Assembly: GCA_023935145.1 (NCBI GenBank)
Contig: CM043700.1
Span: forward strand, 28,714,501 to 28,778,500
DNA from: Bretschneidera sinensis
Lineage: Eukaryota; Streptophyta; Magnoliopsida; Brassicales; Akaniaceae
Direction of reading: 5' to 3'
Length of the DNA: 64,000 bases
The notes below the pieces were generated by a model. That model was given only the letters and a program-made list of their open reading frames with translations. It ran no database searches and was not told the origin of the DNA. Within the stretch, counting starts at the first letter, position 1; the number at the start of each line of letters is the position of its first letter. Both the position numbers and the translations under genes were made by a program. Below, piece by piece: positions 22,401 through 34,529 of this stretch.

Positions 22401-23851
22401 TTCTTATTTTTGAATCAATGAAATATTGCTTCTATTAATAAATAAACAACATTTTCTCCTCGCCAAAAAAGAAAAAAAAACAACATTTTCTACCGTAAGC
22501 TTTTTTAAAAGAGAAAATCAGTTTAATTTGGTGAAAGTTACAGTGCTCTTTTTGAGGAGTAACGAACTAACGAATTTCACTCGTGGCGTACGGCGATCGA
22601 GGGTTTTGTCATCTGTGTCCGGACAGGTGTCAGCGATGGGAGATGATATCCTCGCTAGCTTATTACGAAGTAAGTTTTTTCCTTGCACACCAAACATAAA
22701 ATTTAATTTAAGACGTAAAATTTTGTGTGTGCACACCAAACATAATGGCACCATAGTTAAACATTATATGGCTTTGTAAAAAACTTAATTCTTTAAATTA
22801 TGTTATTTTGATATCATTTTTTATAATTAAGGCTTTTAAGTTATGTAGATGCTACGTCACACAATTAATTTTTTAAAAATTTAGTTGACTTAAGCAAAAA
22901 TAATAAAAACTAAATAAAGAGGTCATCATTAGTTATATTAACATCGCTTCTAATTAGCTAGGGTTTTTGTATTCTTTTCTTATATTCATTGTCATTCGCT
23001 TTCAACTGCTTTGTTCTTCTTGTTTTTAACAGCACTGCTCTCTTTACAGGTATGATACTGTTTTGGTGTTCTCTCCTTTGTGTGTGTAGTTTCAATGTGG
23101 GTTTTATAATGCAGTTTTGTTGGTGTTCCTTTTATGCGCTAAGAGGGGTTTAATATGTTCATTCGTATATTTCCTATTATGAGACTGGTGTATTTGTTAC
23201 TTAATTACTTGTTTTAATGTGTTTGGTTTTTTTATGTGTGATTAATCAATTAATACTTTTCTTTTAAACTATGAAGTTGCCTTAGGAATTTAGAGCGCAA
23301 AAGTACGGTAGGATTTTTTTATGGCTTTTTGGGCTATTGGTGATTCATATCGATGATAGAGTCTTATGCAAAATGTTGCCGATATTGCTTTACGCCTGCA
23401 CAAATGGGTCTGGAAGAGTTGGTTGTGCAAACTTCCACATAGAGAGAAAGGGATAGTTTAAAAGGTGAAAACCCAGAAAGAGAGATACAGGAGAGAGAGA
23501 AAATCATTGTAGGAGGTATAGAGAGAGAATCGTTGCAGGAAGAAAGAGATATAAATTGTTGCAGAAAGGGGATTAGGTAAAATCGTTGTAGAGAATGATG
23601 CAAAGAGAATCCTAGCAAGAAGGGACTTAGACCAATGGAGAGAGATTTGAGATTGAGTTTTCCATATTTAATGGAGAGAGAGTGACTTGATAATATATAA
23701 AATGGCATTTTAGTCTTTCCAATATCCTATCAAACATGTGCGGCGAACCTGCATTTTTTATTTTTTTTGTTGAGATTTGGACAAAAAAACTTACCGGAAG
23801 GGTAATTTAGGAAAAACATAATAATATCCTTAAAAATTTTGGGAAAAATAT
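22401..23851. other. Intergenic stretch with a possible orphan exon
   Basis: Divergent-promoter-like region next to the pGlcT2 5' UTR. At 22636 on + an ATG (MGDDILASLLR) is followed by a perfect donor GTAAGT, but no matching downstream exon was recognised. The rest is AT-rich with a CT-rich patch (23440-23640). No confident gene. Confidence 0.35.
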
Positions 23852-24196
23852 GGTTTAATTATAAAAAATACTTTGTTGTTGATTGTATTTTCAAAAAATA
23901 TCTCGATGTTTTTTTTGTGGTAAAAAATACTTTGCGTTATGTTTCTGTTAGCAAAAAATATCATGCGGTATATTTATGTTAGTAAAAAATACATTTTGAT
24001 ATGTTTCTTTTAGTCAACCACAAAGTATTTTTTGCTAACAGAAACATGTCACAAATTTTTTTTTTGCCACAAAAAAATGATTCAACGAATTTTTTTTAAA
24101 ATAGAGTCAACTAGACGATATTTTTTGTCACAAAAAAACTTCGAGGTATATTTTAAAAATGCAGTCAACCACAAAGCATTTTTTGTAATTAAACCC
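23852..24196. mobile_element. Foldback/MITE-like inverted-repeat element
   Basis: Starts GGTTTAATTATAAAAAATAC and ends with its near inverse (…GCATTTTTTGTAATTAAACC). The arms stay complementary over much of the 345 bp. The left half carries about three diverged 30-35-bp repeats built on GTTAG-AAAAAATA. No coding capacity. The superfamily is not assignable because no clear TSD is seen. Confidence 0.7.
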
Positions 24197-26679
24197 AAAA
24201 ATAATGACATGGTTACGGGTGATGCTTATAAAAGCAAAAGCAAACTCATTTAAGAAAATAAGATCAAAACAACAACGTTATTAAGATTTTAAAAACACTA
24301 AAATGAGGAAACTTCTACTTAAAGGCATAATTACATTTTTTTACCCTAGATTATAGATGGAGGATAATTTTGAAGTAAAATATGGATACTAAACATTTTT
24401 ATTTTCAAAACGAGGTATTTCTAAACTTATTTATTGAAATAAGTATTTTTTTCCCCTGATAAATTAGAGTAAATTGCCTCAGAAATCCCTATACCTTAAT
24501 TCAGTTGCATTTAAATCATTGTACTTTTAATTTTGGCAATTTCAACCCTGTACATATTCACACACAAGAACAAAATATCACACTATTTGCATTACATAAA
24601 AATAACAAACATCACAAATGAGAAGGGAGTAGTATATATATGCTTGAAGATTACTAACCCAACCATGTTTATGGATAGCATTGTCCTTTCAAGGATGAAT
24701 TGGATTCTCCAATCCAATGTCTCACGTTATATCAATTATGTAAAAAAATAAAGCATATGAAATTTAGCATTTTAAAAAAAAAAAGATGTACATATCAAAG
24801 AGAAACGAATTAGTTAGATAAATTATCATATAACTAAAAAAAAGATATACATGAAATAAAAGAAATGAAACTAATGACATAAAAAAAAGATGCCTAAGAT
24901 GCAAGAGAAGTTCGTAAAATCATGTGAAAGATGATTTATAAATACAAGAGAAGTCCAAAGCTAAATGGCATGTGAAGTGATGTAAAAAAATATAAGAGAA
25001 AATCCTAAAGCTATATGTCATATAAAAAAACATAAATTGCAAAATAAAATAGCATGCTAAAGAAAGTCTTTAAAACTAAATGAGGTATAAAGTGACATGT
25101 AAAATAATGCCTACTTTATTATGAAACTTAAGGAGGCTTAAAAACCAAAGCAATAAAATGGAAAAACTATTTTTTGACCATATGAAAACGAAGAAAACAA
25201 GATTTAAAAAAAAAAAAAGAACTAATAAGATAAATTTTTAAAAAATGCAAACAAATAACATAGTGACATTTTGAGAATGTGAGATTTCCACAGTGGAGTG
25301 CCTTCAAAGATCCATAGACTTCTTATGTAATGAACTCAAATACAAAATAGACGAAAATAGAGAAAATTAAAATTACAAAAGAAAAAATAAGAGATTTGGT
25401 TAATAATTTTGTAGAAAGCATTTTTAAGAAACTTTAACCAAGTGTTCAGAATATAGATTAAAATTTGTATTTAATATGAATAACTAAGTATGTAGAGAAG
25501 TGTTATTGTTATTTCCCTGAAAATATGATATTTATATGTTTAGGATGGGACAAAATGGATGGTGAGAGTCTCTTATACTTTTTTTGACATTGAAAGATGG
25601 CTAAGGGATGATTTGCAAGGGCTGATCTTGTGGGAATTGAAGAAAGAATTACAAAGATAAAAGTTTTTGCACATTTATGCAGAAAAATGTATCACCTTTC
25701 CAGTCGAGTGGTCAATGAATCCGATTGGTGGTGTTGAGTTTGTTGACCAGCCGACCAATGGGCGAGGAGATTGGGTAAAATTGGTTTATTTTTAGGCTCA
25801 AACTCGGGCCTAGAAGCCTATAGTTGGTCCAGTAAGGGTTCGGTGGTTTCTCAATTTCTCTTGGATGTGTTTCGAGTCCAAAATCAAGTTTGGTATCTAG
25901 TTTATTCCAAAACCAAATTTTGGTTCCATTGTTATTGAGCTTTTAAGTATCTCAAGAACATAATTCTATTGTCGAGTCCACACGTGGTCTATTTTTATTT
26001 TTGAAATGAAATGATGCATCTAACCTTTACGATATGTTATGGTTTAATTTATAGTTTTTAAATAATTTATAATAAAACAAGTTATAAACTGTGTAAATGG
26101 TTAGTAAAACAATAACTGGAACACTTTTCTGAGATAAATTCAAAATTTTAATATTAAAATCATTTCATAAATTATATTTTAAGAATGTTTGATTTACTAT
26201 TTATAAGTAACATACAGTGACTTTCAATTCATTTTTGTCATTGTAATAATAACTTTATATATATTTATATTATTAATTTCTATGTATAAAGTATAAACAA
26301 TCTGAGCTTAATATATTTCATTTTTTTTAACTCTAATATTTTTGAAAATCAACTACCTAACCAAATTTTGCTAAGTAAAAGAAACACAAAAAAAAAAAAA
26401 CCTTAAATCCGGATCTCTCTCTTAATATCAAACCAAACAGTGTACGAATTAGTAAACAATTTGAATACCATTTAGCAGAAGAGAAAACTAAAAAATTAGC
26501 CGAAATCCGCGTATTTATGTGGCCCAGCTCTAGTCTGCATTTAGTGGAAGACTTTGGGCTGAGGTGAAAATCTACCATTAGCTGACAATTACCCGAAAAT
26601 CCCGTACCCTTTATGGCAAAATTCACATAAAAGCATACCCTTTTTTGTAATTTAAGCGCAAAAATCCCATAGATATCTC
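24197..26679. other. AT-rich intergenic DNA
   Basis: About 2.5 kb with no supported gene, RNA or element. Only short random frames are present, with poly-A and poly-T runs. Confidence 0.6.
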
Positions 26680-26779
26680 TAGGGTTTATATATCCCGCAC
26701 ACGGACCTTGCCATCCAGGTCTCCGAGATCGGACATACACACAGAGCTGAGGGAGGGAGAGAGAGAGAGAGAGAGAGAG
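26680..26779 (+). promoter_or_regulatory. Putative core promoter and 5' UTR of the RanBP2-zinc-finger gene
   Basis: CTAGGGTTTATATATCCCG at about 26680-26697 combines a telo-box-like AGGGTTT with a TATA-like TTTATATAT. A GA microsatellite (26757-26779) runs straight into the start codon at 26780. The start site is inferred. Confidence 0.5.
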
Positions 26780-29700
26780 ATGGGGTCTAGAGACAATGAC
26801 CAAGCGACACCGCATCAGCAGCCTCACATCAGCAGCCTCGTTGTACGGCCATCCATAAGCGACGGCGGAGACGGAGGAGCCCGCGGTGGATGCGGCAGCG
26901 ACTATGAGCCAGGCGAGGTTCGACGTGAACCTCCCCCGTATTCTCGCTCTGGTCGCTACAATGATGACTCAGGTCCTTACTCTTTTTTTGTGCCCTTTGC
27001 TTTTGGTTTGTTTGTTGTTTGATTCTGTTTGATTTTCTCCTTTTTTGCTTTTGCGATTGCTTTAACACTTGCTAAGCTCTGGCGCTTTTGTTTTGAATTT
27101 TGATATTAAAAGTTGCGTGGAGGAACAGAATGATTTGGTTTGAAACCCTAGATCGAAGTGGTTTGGGTTGATATGAGGTTAATTATCTCTTGTATATCTA
27201 CATCTATGTGAGTTACCTCTTTTAGAGTTTTTATAGTAACATATGTCATTATTATATTGTTTTTTCGAGGTATTTTTTTTTGGTATGCATAACTTGTTGA
27301 AAATTGGAATTTTACTTTGACTGTACTGTTTAATATACCGTTCTCAAGTCATCTAGTTCTTTTCTTTCTTTTTTCCCATGGCTGCTATGTGCTTGAGCTA
27401 GGGGATTTAGAGGATTGCTTGATTGATGAGAAATTGAGTTTATTGGGCTTAGATAAATCAAAAGAATACTTATTTATAGGATTAATAGAGGCATGCATGA
27501 CTTGTGTTATGGGAAAATACAATTTACAAAGCTCATGGGTGATAGTAGGGGAATCATTAAATATGTGGAAACCTAACCTTTTCTATGCAATTGAATGAGA
27601 CTAGGTTTGTGCTAGTAGGCAAGTTTATAGGTTTTTAGTTTTTTTTATAAGTGAGGCAAGTTTTTAGGTTACATGTGCACAGGCTAATAACTGGTCCACT
27701 GTGCTCCAATTTTATTAATGAAAGGGTCACTCATAGTGGTTCCCTTGACAAATGATGATAAAATATCGAAAACAGAAACATCAAACGATTCTTGGTTTAC
27801 TCTAGTTAACCTATATTAAGGCTTTGTAACTTCAAGGTGCTGTGATAAAAATAATGGAAGGATTTATTCTGCTCACTCCCCACATGTGCCCATGGGAACT
27901 AGTTGTATTATATATACCAGAAAATGAATATGAATATGATGAAATGGATGAAAAATTTAGTTTCCTTATCATCTCTTCCTTTTTTCGGTGCCTCTTATTT
28001 CTTTCTTAAAAAACTTTCAGCGTCTTTTTATTTAATAGGAAAGCAGTAAATCTTATTTCACCCTAAAGTTATGTGAGAGGCTTCGAAAATTCATGGTTTT
28101 ACTAAAACTTAACCAATCTGTATTTTTTTTCCTTGAATCTTGCGTACGCTGTCTTACTGTTGAAATGGAATTAATTGATATAACCAATTTCTTATTCTTT
28201 TGGTCCTCTTTTGATCTTGATTTGTTCGTTCGGACATGTTATACCGATTTGGTAGAGGCTTTGCAATACACAAGTAGCTTTATATTCTAAATTTTGATGA
28301 ATAAGGGTGATAATCTTCCTAAAGTAGCCATTTTGGCTTAAATTATTAACAATTTCTAATGAGTTTCTGCTAACCATATAATAAATGAGTTTTTGCAACA
28401 ACTCTTTATTCCTTATGTTGCATAAAGAGCATGTGGATCTACCATCCTTATGGAGTGTCAAATTGCGAATAAATTTTGCTGTTGTGTGTTACAGCTATTG
28501 TTGCCTGCAAGAACTTGGGTCTTGGGGAAGGCATGTTGGTGTGAGTGCTATCTTGGATCATTGTTTTTTGTGTTAAGGGTCAATGAGTTTATCGGCAATA
28601 CCATCAGTGGATATTATGCTTGGTCTATGAACTCGTGGGTTGCTGCATCACTTGAAATAAGTACTTGCATCTCATTTTGTTGTGAAGCTATTCTCATGTG
28701 TATTTGTTTGGAATTTTGTGCGGACTATGACTATGATGTTGGGCTCAATCAATTAGAAGGTCAAAATCCCAAAATGCAAATTCTAAATAACACTTGATGA
28801 GGGATTTGCTGCTGAAGATGGTTTCTCACAAGACATGGTTTTAGATGTCGGAATGTCCACATTGTCAAGCGCAATTATGATGGTATTTCTTAGGTGGGAT
28901 CAGTGGTAATGCTGGCCTATTGGGGTTCCCTACAATGTGATGGAAAATTTATTGTGTCTGAACACTTCGGATTACGCCTTCATTGGAGCTGATTTAATGT
29001 CGTGAAAGATGGTTTTGCTGGTGCAAGTGGGCTCTATATATTTTGGGTTTCATTGGTTTTGTTAATTAATGGAAACACTTGATTTTGGATTTCTGATAGA
29101 TGATAAGTTCTGACTGCTCTTGTGTGGATTTCTGGTTTGGAGTCGTACTTATGAGAATCAGTGGTCTGATTTGGGAATTTATTGTTTTAGTTTCTTTTTC
29201 TCCTTTGGATTGGTCTAAATAGGGTTGAATAGATGGATGCTTTAGGAGCTAGTGTGGAGTTCTACGTGTCGAAATCATGGGATATTGGGAATTTTGTTAT
29301 ATTGCTATCTTATAGCTTTTGGCGAGCTGTTGTAGGTTTGTTTTGTAATTTTATTTGGTGCAGACAGTTCCTGCAGATCTCGTAAACCCTTGGGTATTCA
29401 TTTTCTTTGGGTTCCCATTTTGTTCATTTTTCCGTTGTTTCTTAAGTTATACAAGGCATTCTAAGGAGCAGGTGTTAATTATGGTTATGGGATTGAACCT
29501 GCCTTTATGGCCTTTGCCCTCTCAAGTTGGTTTTGGTAGCTATGCCTGGTTTGGAGGGAAAATAGAAAGTCATGTTGCTCTTTGAGTTGTATTTTGACAC
29601 ATTTTCTGACAACTTGCCAACTTGTTTTCTGTAAAGAAGTGGAGAATTTAGTCTGGTGATAATGTGACTCTTTGCACCCCAGTGGGTCTTCTCTTGGTGG

Positions 29701-32367
29701 CTTCTTCCTCATAGAGTTTGCTTTGTTCTTGCTGCTTGTTATGAAGATGTGTTTACACTAAGAGTTTTGGAATAAAATCACAAGGACATGTCGAACTTAT
29801 GTCTTCCTGTGTTGGATTGCTATTTATTAGGCATGTGGTGCATTATCTGCAGAGGGTAGATGTACACGAAGTTTTCTTACTAATTACTACCACAGTGCGC
29901 TACTAAATTTTGTGGTTCTTGATCCATGGTGTTGGGCTTGATGGTTCAGATATTTAGGTTGAAAATATATCTTAAGCTTGTAATGGTTTATATGATAAAT
30001 GGACCTGGCACTTGAATAGTAACACTGGAATTGTTTTGTTATCTGAGGACTGAGAGCTGTTACCATGCATGGTAAGTACAGTTAACGATAATTTCACTTG
30101 CTCATTGTCCTAGGTATTCTTAGTATGGGTATATGTTTGAGAAGTAACGAGGGCAGTTATTGTGTTAACTTTCTACTCCCTACAATACTAACATATTGTT
30201 TTTCTATTACCCATGATGAGGAGATTTTATAAGTTGCCAACTGGCCTCGCAAACTTTGTTCAATTGGTAATTGGCAGTTTCATTGGCTGGGAGCTTTCAG
30301 CTATTGTAAATTCACATATTTTACCTTTTCTAATTCAGGGTTACTTATCTGTAAACTTTACTGGCTTTTTTCCAGGATATAGAATTCGTGCAGGTTCTAG
30401 TTCTCCTGTACGCCGTAGGGATGCAGATCATCGTTATGGTTCTGATCTTGATCATTCGAGTGGTCCACCACACAGCCGTAAGTTTGGTAGCGGAAGGGAT
30501 CCTGGTAGATATCGAGACTCTTCACCCCCTTATGGCCGAGGAAGGGTTGGTGGCCGACCATTTGATAGAGGTTTTGATGGGCCTGGATTTGGTCCTGGGC
30601 CTTTCAGAGGTGATGGCATGAGTAGAAGTAATCCAAAAGTGCGACCGAGGGAAGGAGATTGGATCTGCCCTGATCCTCTGTAAGTCCATATCTTAAATTT
30701 CAATTTGTAAATTTCCTTTTCCTTTTTCTTTTTTTGGGGGGTGTTGTGGGGGTGGGGGGTTAAGTACACATCTCTACCATGTGGCTTCACTTTGTTTAGG
30801 GTATACCGTTGAAAATTTTTTCATGACAATTAAGGACATATGGTAACTTTGTTATGAACTTTAAGTTCACACTGATAACTTAAAGTCACGCGAGTTGCAT
30901 GTGTGTCTTGTTTCCCGCCTAAACCATTACATTATGCCCTTCTATCATAGATTTGAGTCCTAATAACTATCAACAACACAAATCACTCCAAATCCACGAT
31001 TCAATCTCTGGGATTTGTGTTCTTTAATCACGCTAATCTCGGATGAATTGTGAATTTGGGGGTTGGTGATTGTTATTAGGGCTCAAATATCTGATATTAT
31101 TTGGGAAGCATAAAGCATGCGGCTTTAAGACAACACTTGAACTTAAAGTAAATAACTGAGTTACCATATGTTCTTAATTGTCACGAAAAATCCTCAAGGA
31201 TATATCCCAAACAAGGTGAAACCACAAGGCCGGTATGTGTATTTAACCCTTTTCTTTAAATATACCTCTTCTATGTTACATTATTTTGTGATTTGTCATG
31301 TATTTTCCTTTTGGATGTTATTGTTGTGTTTGGTAGATGGTGAAGTGTTTTGTTGTTGCATGGTATTTTTCTGGTTGAAGGTGTCTGTGTGGTTGGCCCT
31401 TCAATGCTGTCAATTTTCTGGCTAGAATGGCCATGCCTAACATGGTTAATTAGGTTGTGTTGTAAAGCACATGGTTGGAATTTATGTTATGTATTGACCG
31501 AGCTGCTATGTTCAATCATCAGGTTTTTTGGTCGATTGTGCTGCCAATTGTTATCACTCTGTTTTTTGCAAGAGCTATCTTTATTTCACCTTTATGGCTC
31601 ATATCAATAAACTTCTATGTACCTTTAAAAAAAAAATGATTGGAACTGAGTCGTAAATCTTGACCAACTTAAGCTTTATTATGTTGACCTTTTTTTGTTT
31701 TGGCTTTTTGTAGCATGCATCGATCGTTGTAAGCTTCATTTCATTCTCTTTACCCTGTCGCAGATGTAGAAACCTAAACTTTGCAAGGCGAGAGTTCTGT
31801 AACAACTGCAAGAGGCATCGGTTTACACATGGAGGAAGTCCTCGTAGGGCCTATCCTGGCCCTCCTCCTCCACCTCCACCTCAACATGGTCTTCCTAGAC
31901 GCTTCCCTGGCCCGCGAATGGATCTTTCACCTGGAAGGACCATGAATGGCTATAGGTCTCCCCCTCGTGGTTGGGACAGGGATGGCCCTAGAGAGTTTGG
32001 GGCTGGTGGTCTGCCACCTCCCAGGCATGAGGGCAGGTTTTCTGATCACATGCGAAGAGATCGGCTGGATTATCCCGAAGATAACTATAGGGGGAGAAGC
32101 AGACTTGATAGGCCAATGCCGATGGATTGGGGCCATAGAGACCGTGGAAGGGATGGCTTCTTCAATGAAAGGAAAGGGTATGAGAGGCGACCACCGTCAC
32201 CACCACCACCACCACTTCTTTCTCATCGTGGCCGATGGGGACATGATGTTAGAGAGAGGAGCAGATCCCCCATTAGGGGTGGCCCACCACCAAAGGATTT
32301 GTACGTGGAACGGGGACAAGATGATAGACATGGTGTGAGGCAAGACCGAATCGGAGATGCATACTAG
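26780..32367 (+). CDS. RGG-rich RanBP2-type zinc-finger RNA-binding protein (TAF15-like)
   Basis: Three coding exons, 26780-26972, 30376-30679 and 31764-32367, join in phase to 366 residues. The first is followed by a 3.4-kb intron. After a Ser/Gly-rich start come Arg/Gly/Asp-rich segments (YRDSSPPYGRGR, RPFDRGFDGPGFGPGP). One RanBP2-type zinc finger spans the exon 2-3 junction: GDWICPDPL then CRNLNFARREFCNNCKRHR, i.e. W-x-C-x4-C-x3-N-x6-C-x2-C at about residues 160-180. A long Pro/Arg/Gly-rich tail with RSRSPIRGGPP follows. Such fingers bind single-stranded RNA, and RGG/SR-like tails suggest a nuclear RNA-processing or transcription-coupled role; this is inference. The ATG is the first in frame after the GA repeat. 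The homologous Arabidopsis locus appears to be At4g28990. Confidence 0.88.
26973..30375 (+). other. Large first intron of the zinc-finger gene
   Basis: 3.4 kb, donor CAG|GTCC and acceptor TTTCCAG. T-rich with moderately long chance frames (for example 28450-28797), none with recognisable domains. No transposon ends were seen. Confidence 0.6.
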
Positions 32368-33280
32368 CGTAATCATGATTTACATAGATGTCTGTGTCTT
32401 GAGTAGAGTGAGGAAAGATGTTAGAGGACAGCTTAGGACTTAATTTAGAGCTTCACCTTGGCAGGCTTTTGTGACTTGTAACCATTAAAATTCGCTCCAT
32501 ACTATTTCCATTTTGTTCTTTTTTTTACCACGAAAAAAGTAAAGAGGTTGTGCTGCTGCCCTTTTTAGATGAATGATGTTGGAGTTACCAACGTGGAAGC
32601 TGACACTGGTCCATTTCAAGTCAACTTTGACGATTTTATTAAGCTTTTGACGGAAATTTCAAGATCTTCTCCATGGGCAAATGGTAGCAAGCCGAAGTGC
32701 CGCTGATTCAGCAGTTCGTGGAGAAGCCAATATGGAGCCTGCCCTGTTGTCTAAAACCATTCGTGCGGATGGCGTTTGTTTGCTTTCTACGATTCTTTAA
32801 ATTTCAGCTTGGGTTTTATAATTATAGAACTGTTCTTGTTTAAAGACCAAAGTTTGACTTGCATGGATTCAGATGTTACAATATTATTAAACCATCATCG
32901 TTGATTATTAGTAAATGAGAGAACATTATAAATATTTGAGTCAGTTTCAATATGAATCCATGCAAGTCATAAGCTGATATAGAAGAAAAACATGATGTAA
33001 CGTTTCTTGTTTGATTTTTTTATTAAGTGCAAATAATTTTAGGAAGGCACAAAATAAATTTCAAATTTTATTTCATACTTTACATGTAAAATTGAACAAT
33101 TTGCACATAATCATGGATTAATAGGGTTGAAATTCAAATATAATACTTGTAATTCAAAAATAATAAAAAAAGAAGAAAGCATCTGCTTCCTATATTCCGA
33201 AAAACAAACACACATCATCTTCTCAATTATCACCGAAACAATTAGAAATGAAATAAAAAAATGAAAAAAAAGTCTAAGGT

Positions 33281-33516
33281 GGGTTTAGTTTTAAAAAATA
33301 CTCTTAATTTTTTAAACATTTTATTCAACAATTTACATATTCTTAATATAATTTGAAAAATAGTATTTCTCTATTTAATGTAATATTAAAAAAAATTAAA
33401 AAAAAAACAAATTTTTTTGTTTTTTTATATTTTTAATATTGTGTTAAAAAATATTATTCTTTTAAATTATATGAAAAACGTGTAAAACATTGTTTAAAAA
33501 ATAACTGAACGAACCC
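33281..33516. mobile_element. Short foldback (MITE-like) element
   Basis: Starts GGGTTTAGTTTTAAAAAAT and ends with the rough inverse (AAAAAATAACTGAACGAACCC). The AT-rich centre is also self-complementary. About 236 bp and non-coding; ends are approximate. Confidence 0.5.
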
Positions 33517-33723
33517 TACTTTTTTATTTATTGTATGCTTCTGTTTCGTTCCCAGTAAACATCCGTTTTCAAATCTTGTCCATCAATTCATTGTTTCGTG
33601 GCTAAGTAGAAAATCTCCCATAACTTTCGGGTTATAAAAATCTAATACTTTTTTTTAGTGTTTTACAAACTTACCCCTAACCTTAATCTCCAGCTCCAAG
33701 TCAACAACTTCTCACCCCCTTTA

Positions 33724-33731
33724 GCGCCAAA
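33724..33731 (-). promoter_or_regulatory. E2F-type motif upstream of TCX5-like gene
   Basis: GCGCCAAA on +, TTTGGCGC on -, matches the E2F consensus TTT[CG][CG]CG[CG]. It lies about 800 bp before the ATG. A second match (CCCGCCAAA, about 34559) falls in the first codons. Since TCX5-like proteins work with E2F in the DREAM complex, feedback is possible but unproven; an 8-bp match can be chance. Confidence 0.35.
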
Positions 33732-34529
33732 TTTATTTTATTTTCACTTTTACCGGAGTGGAATAAAAAAATTCCCTCGTTTTCACCCCACTCAGTTGAT
33801 TCCCTGTCTCTCCAATCACATAAAGCCAAACTTTTTACACGAGAAGACTGACACGTGTCATAATATAAGTGGCATGATGCTTTCCTTATCTTGTAGTCTC
33901 AGGTCCACAAGGTACTTTCCCATCGCACCCTTTTAACGCACACCGCTTTTGTGGAAATTTTATTACTCCCTTAATCCGACGGTCAACCAGTAACAACAGT
34001 TCACTTCTATGAATTTTCACCGTCCGATTCGTTCTTTCAACATCCACCGTGCGATTAAACATCCACGCGAATCTCACCATTCAATATATCAAAAAATTGA
34101 AATTTCAAAACATGTTAGAGAGAGGGAGGAGAGACGAAGAAGAAGAAGAAGAAACAAAGCCCCTCTTTTGCTCCCTTTTATATTTATCTCCTTCTTTCAT
34201 CTACACAGTCACTGCACCAAAACCGCACCGTTCTTCTCTATACAGTTTCTCTCTCCCTCTCTGTATAGATCAAAAACCCCTCCTAATTTCTCTTTGGCCA
34301 CTTCATTTCGGTTTAAATCTTGAGCTGAGCAATCACGTATTCTCTCGTAATATAGTATTTTGGCGACACTAGATTGGGTACTGGATCTGAAATTCGTGAA
34401 TTTGAGTTGATTTGAAGAATTGGTGCGATTAGTGCAGAGTAATTGGTGGACTGTGATTATATTTAGGTGAAAAAAGATTTTTTTTTTGGTTAAAAATTTG
34501 GTTGTTGAAATTTTAGGAATTTGAATTGG

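Larger units (their letters stand above)
32368..34529. other. 3' UTR/intergenic and TCX5-like promoter region
   Basis: Holds the 3' UTR of the zinc-finger gene, a foldback element at 33281-33516, an E2F-type motif at 33724-33731, and a CT-rich probable 5' leader (34190-34280) ahead of the TCX5-like ATG at 34530. Confidence 0.55.

Noticed and set aside
28450..28797. 115-codon frame in the zinc-finger gene intron
   Set aside because: No domain or conserved pattern; lies inside a well-bounded intron of T-rich DNA.
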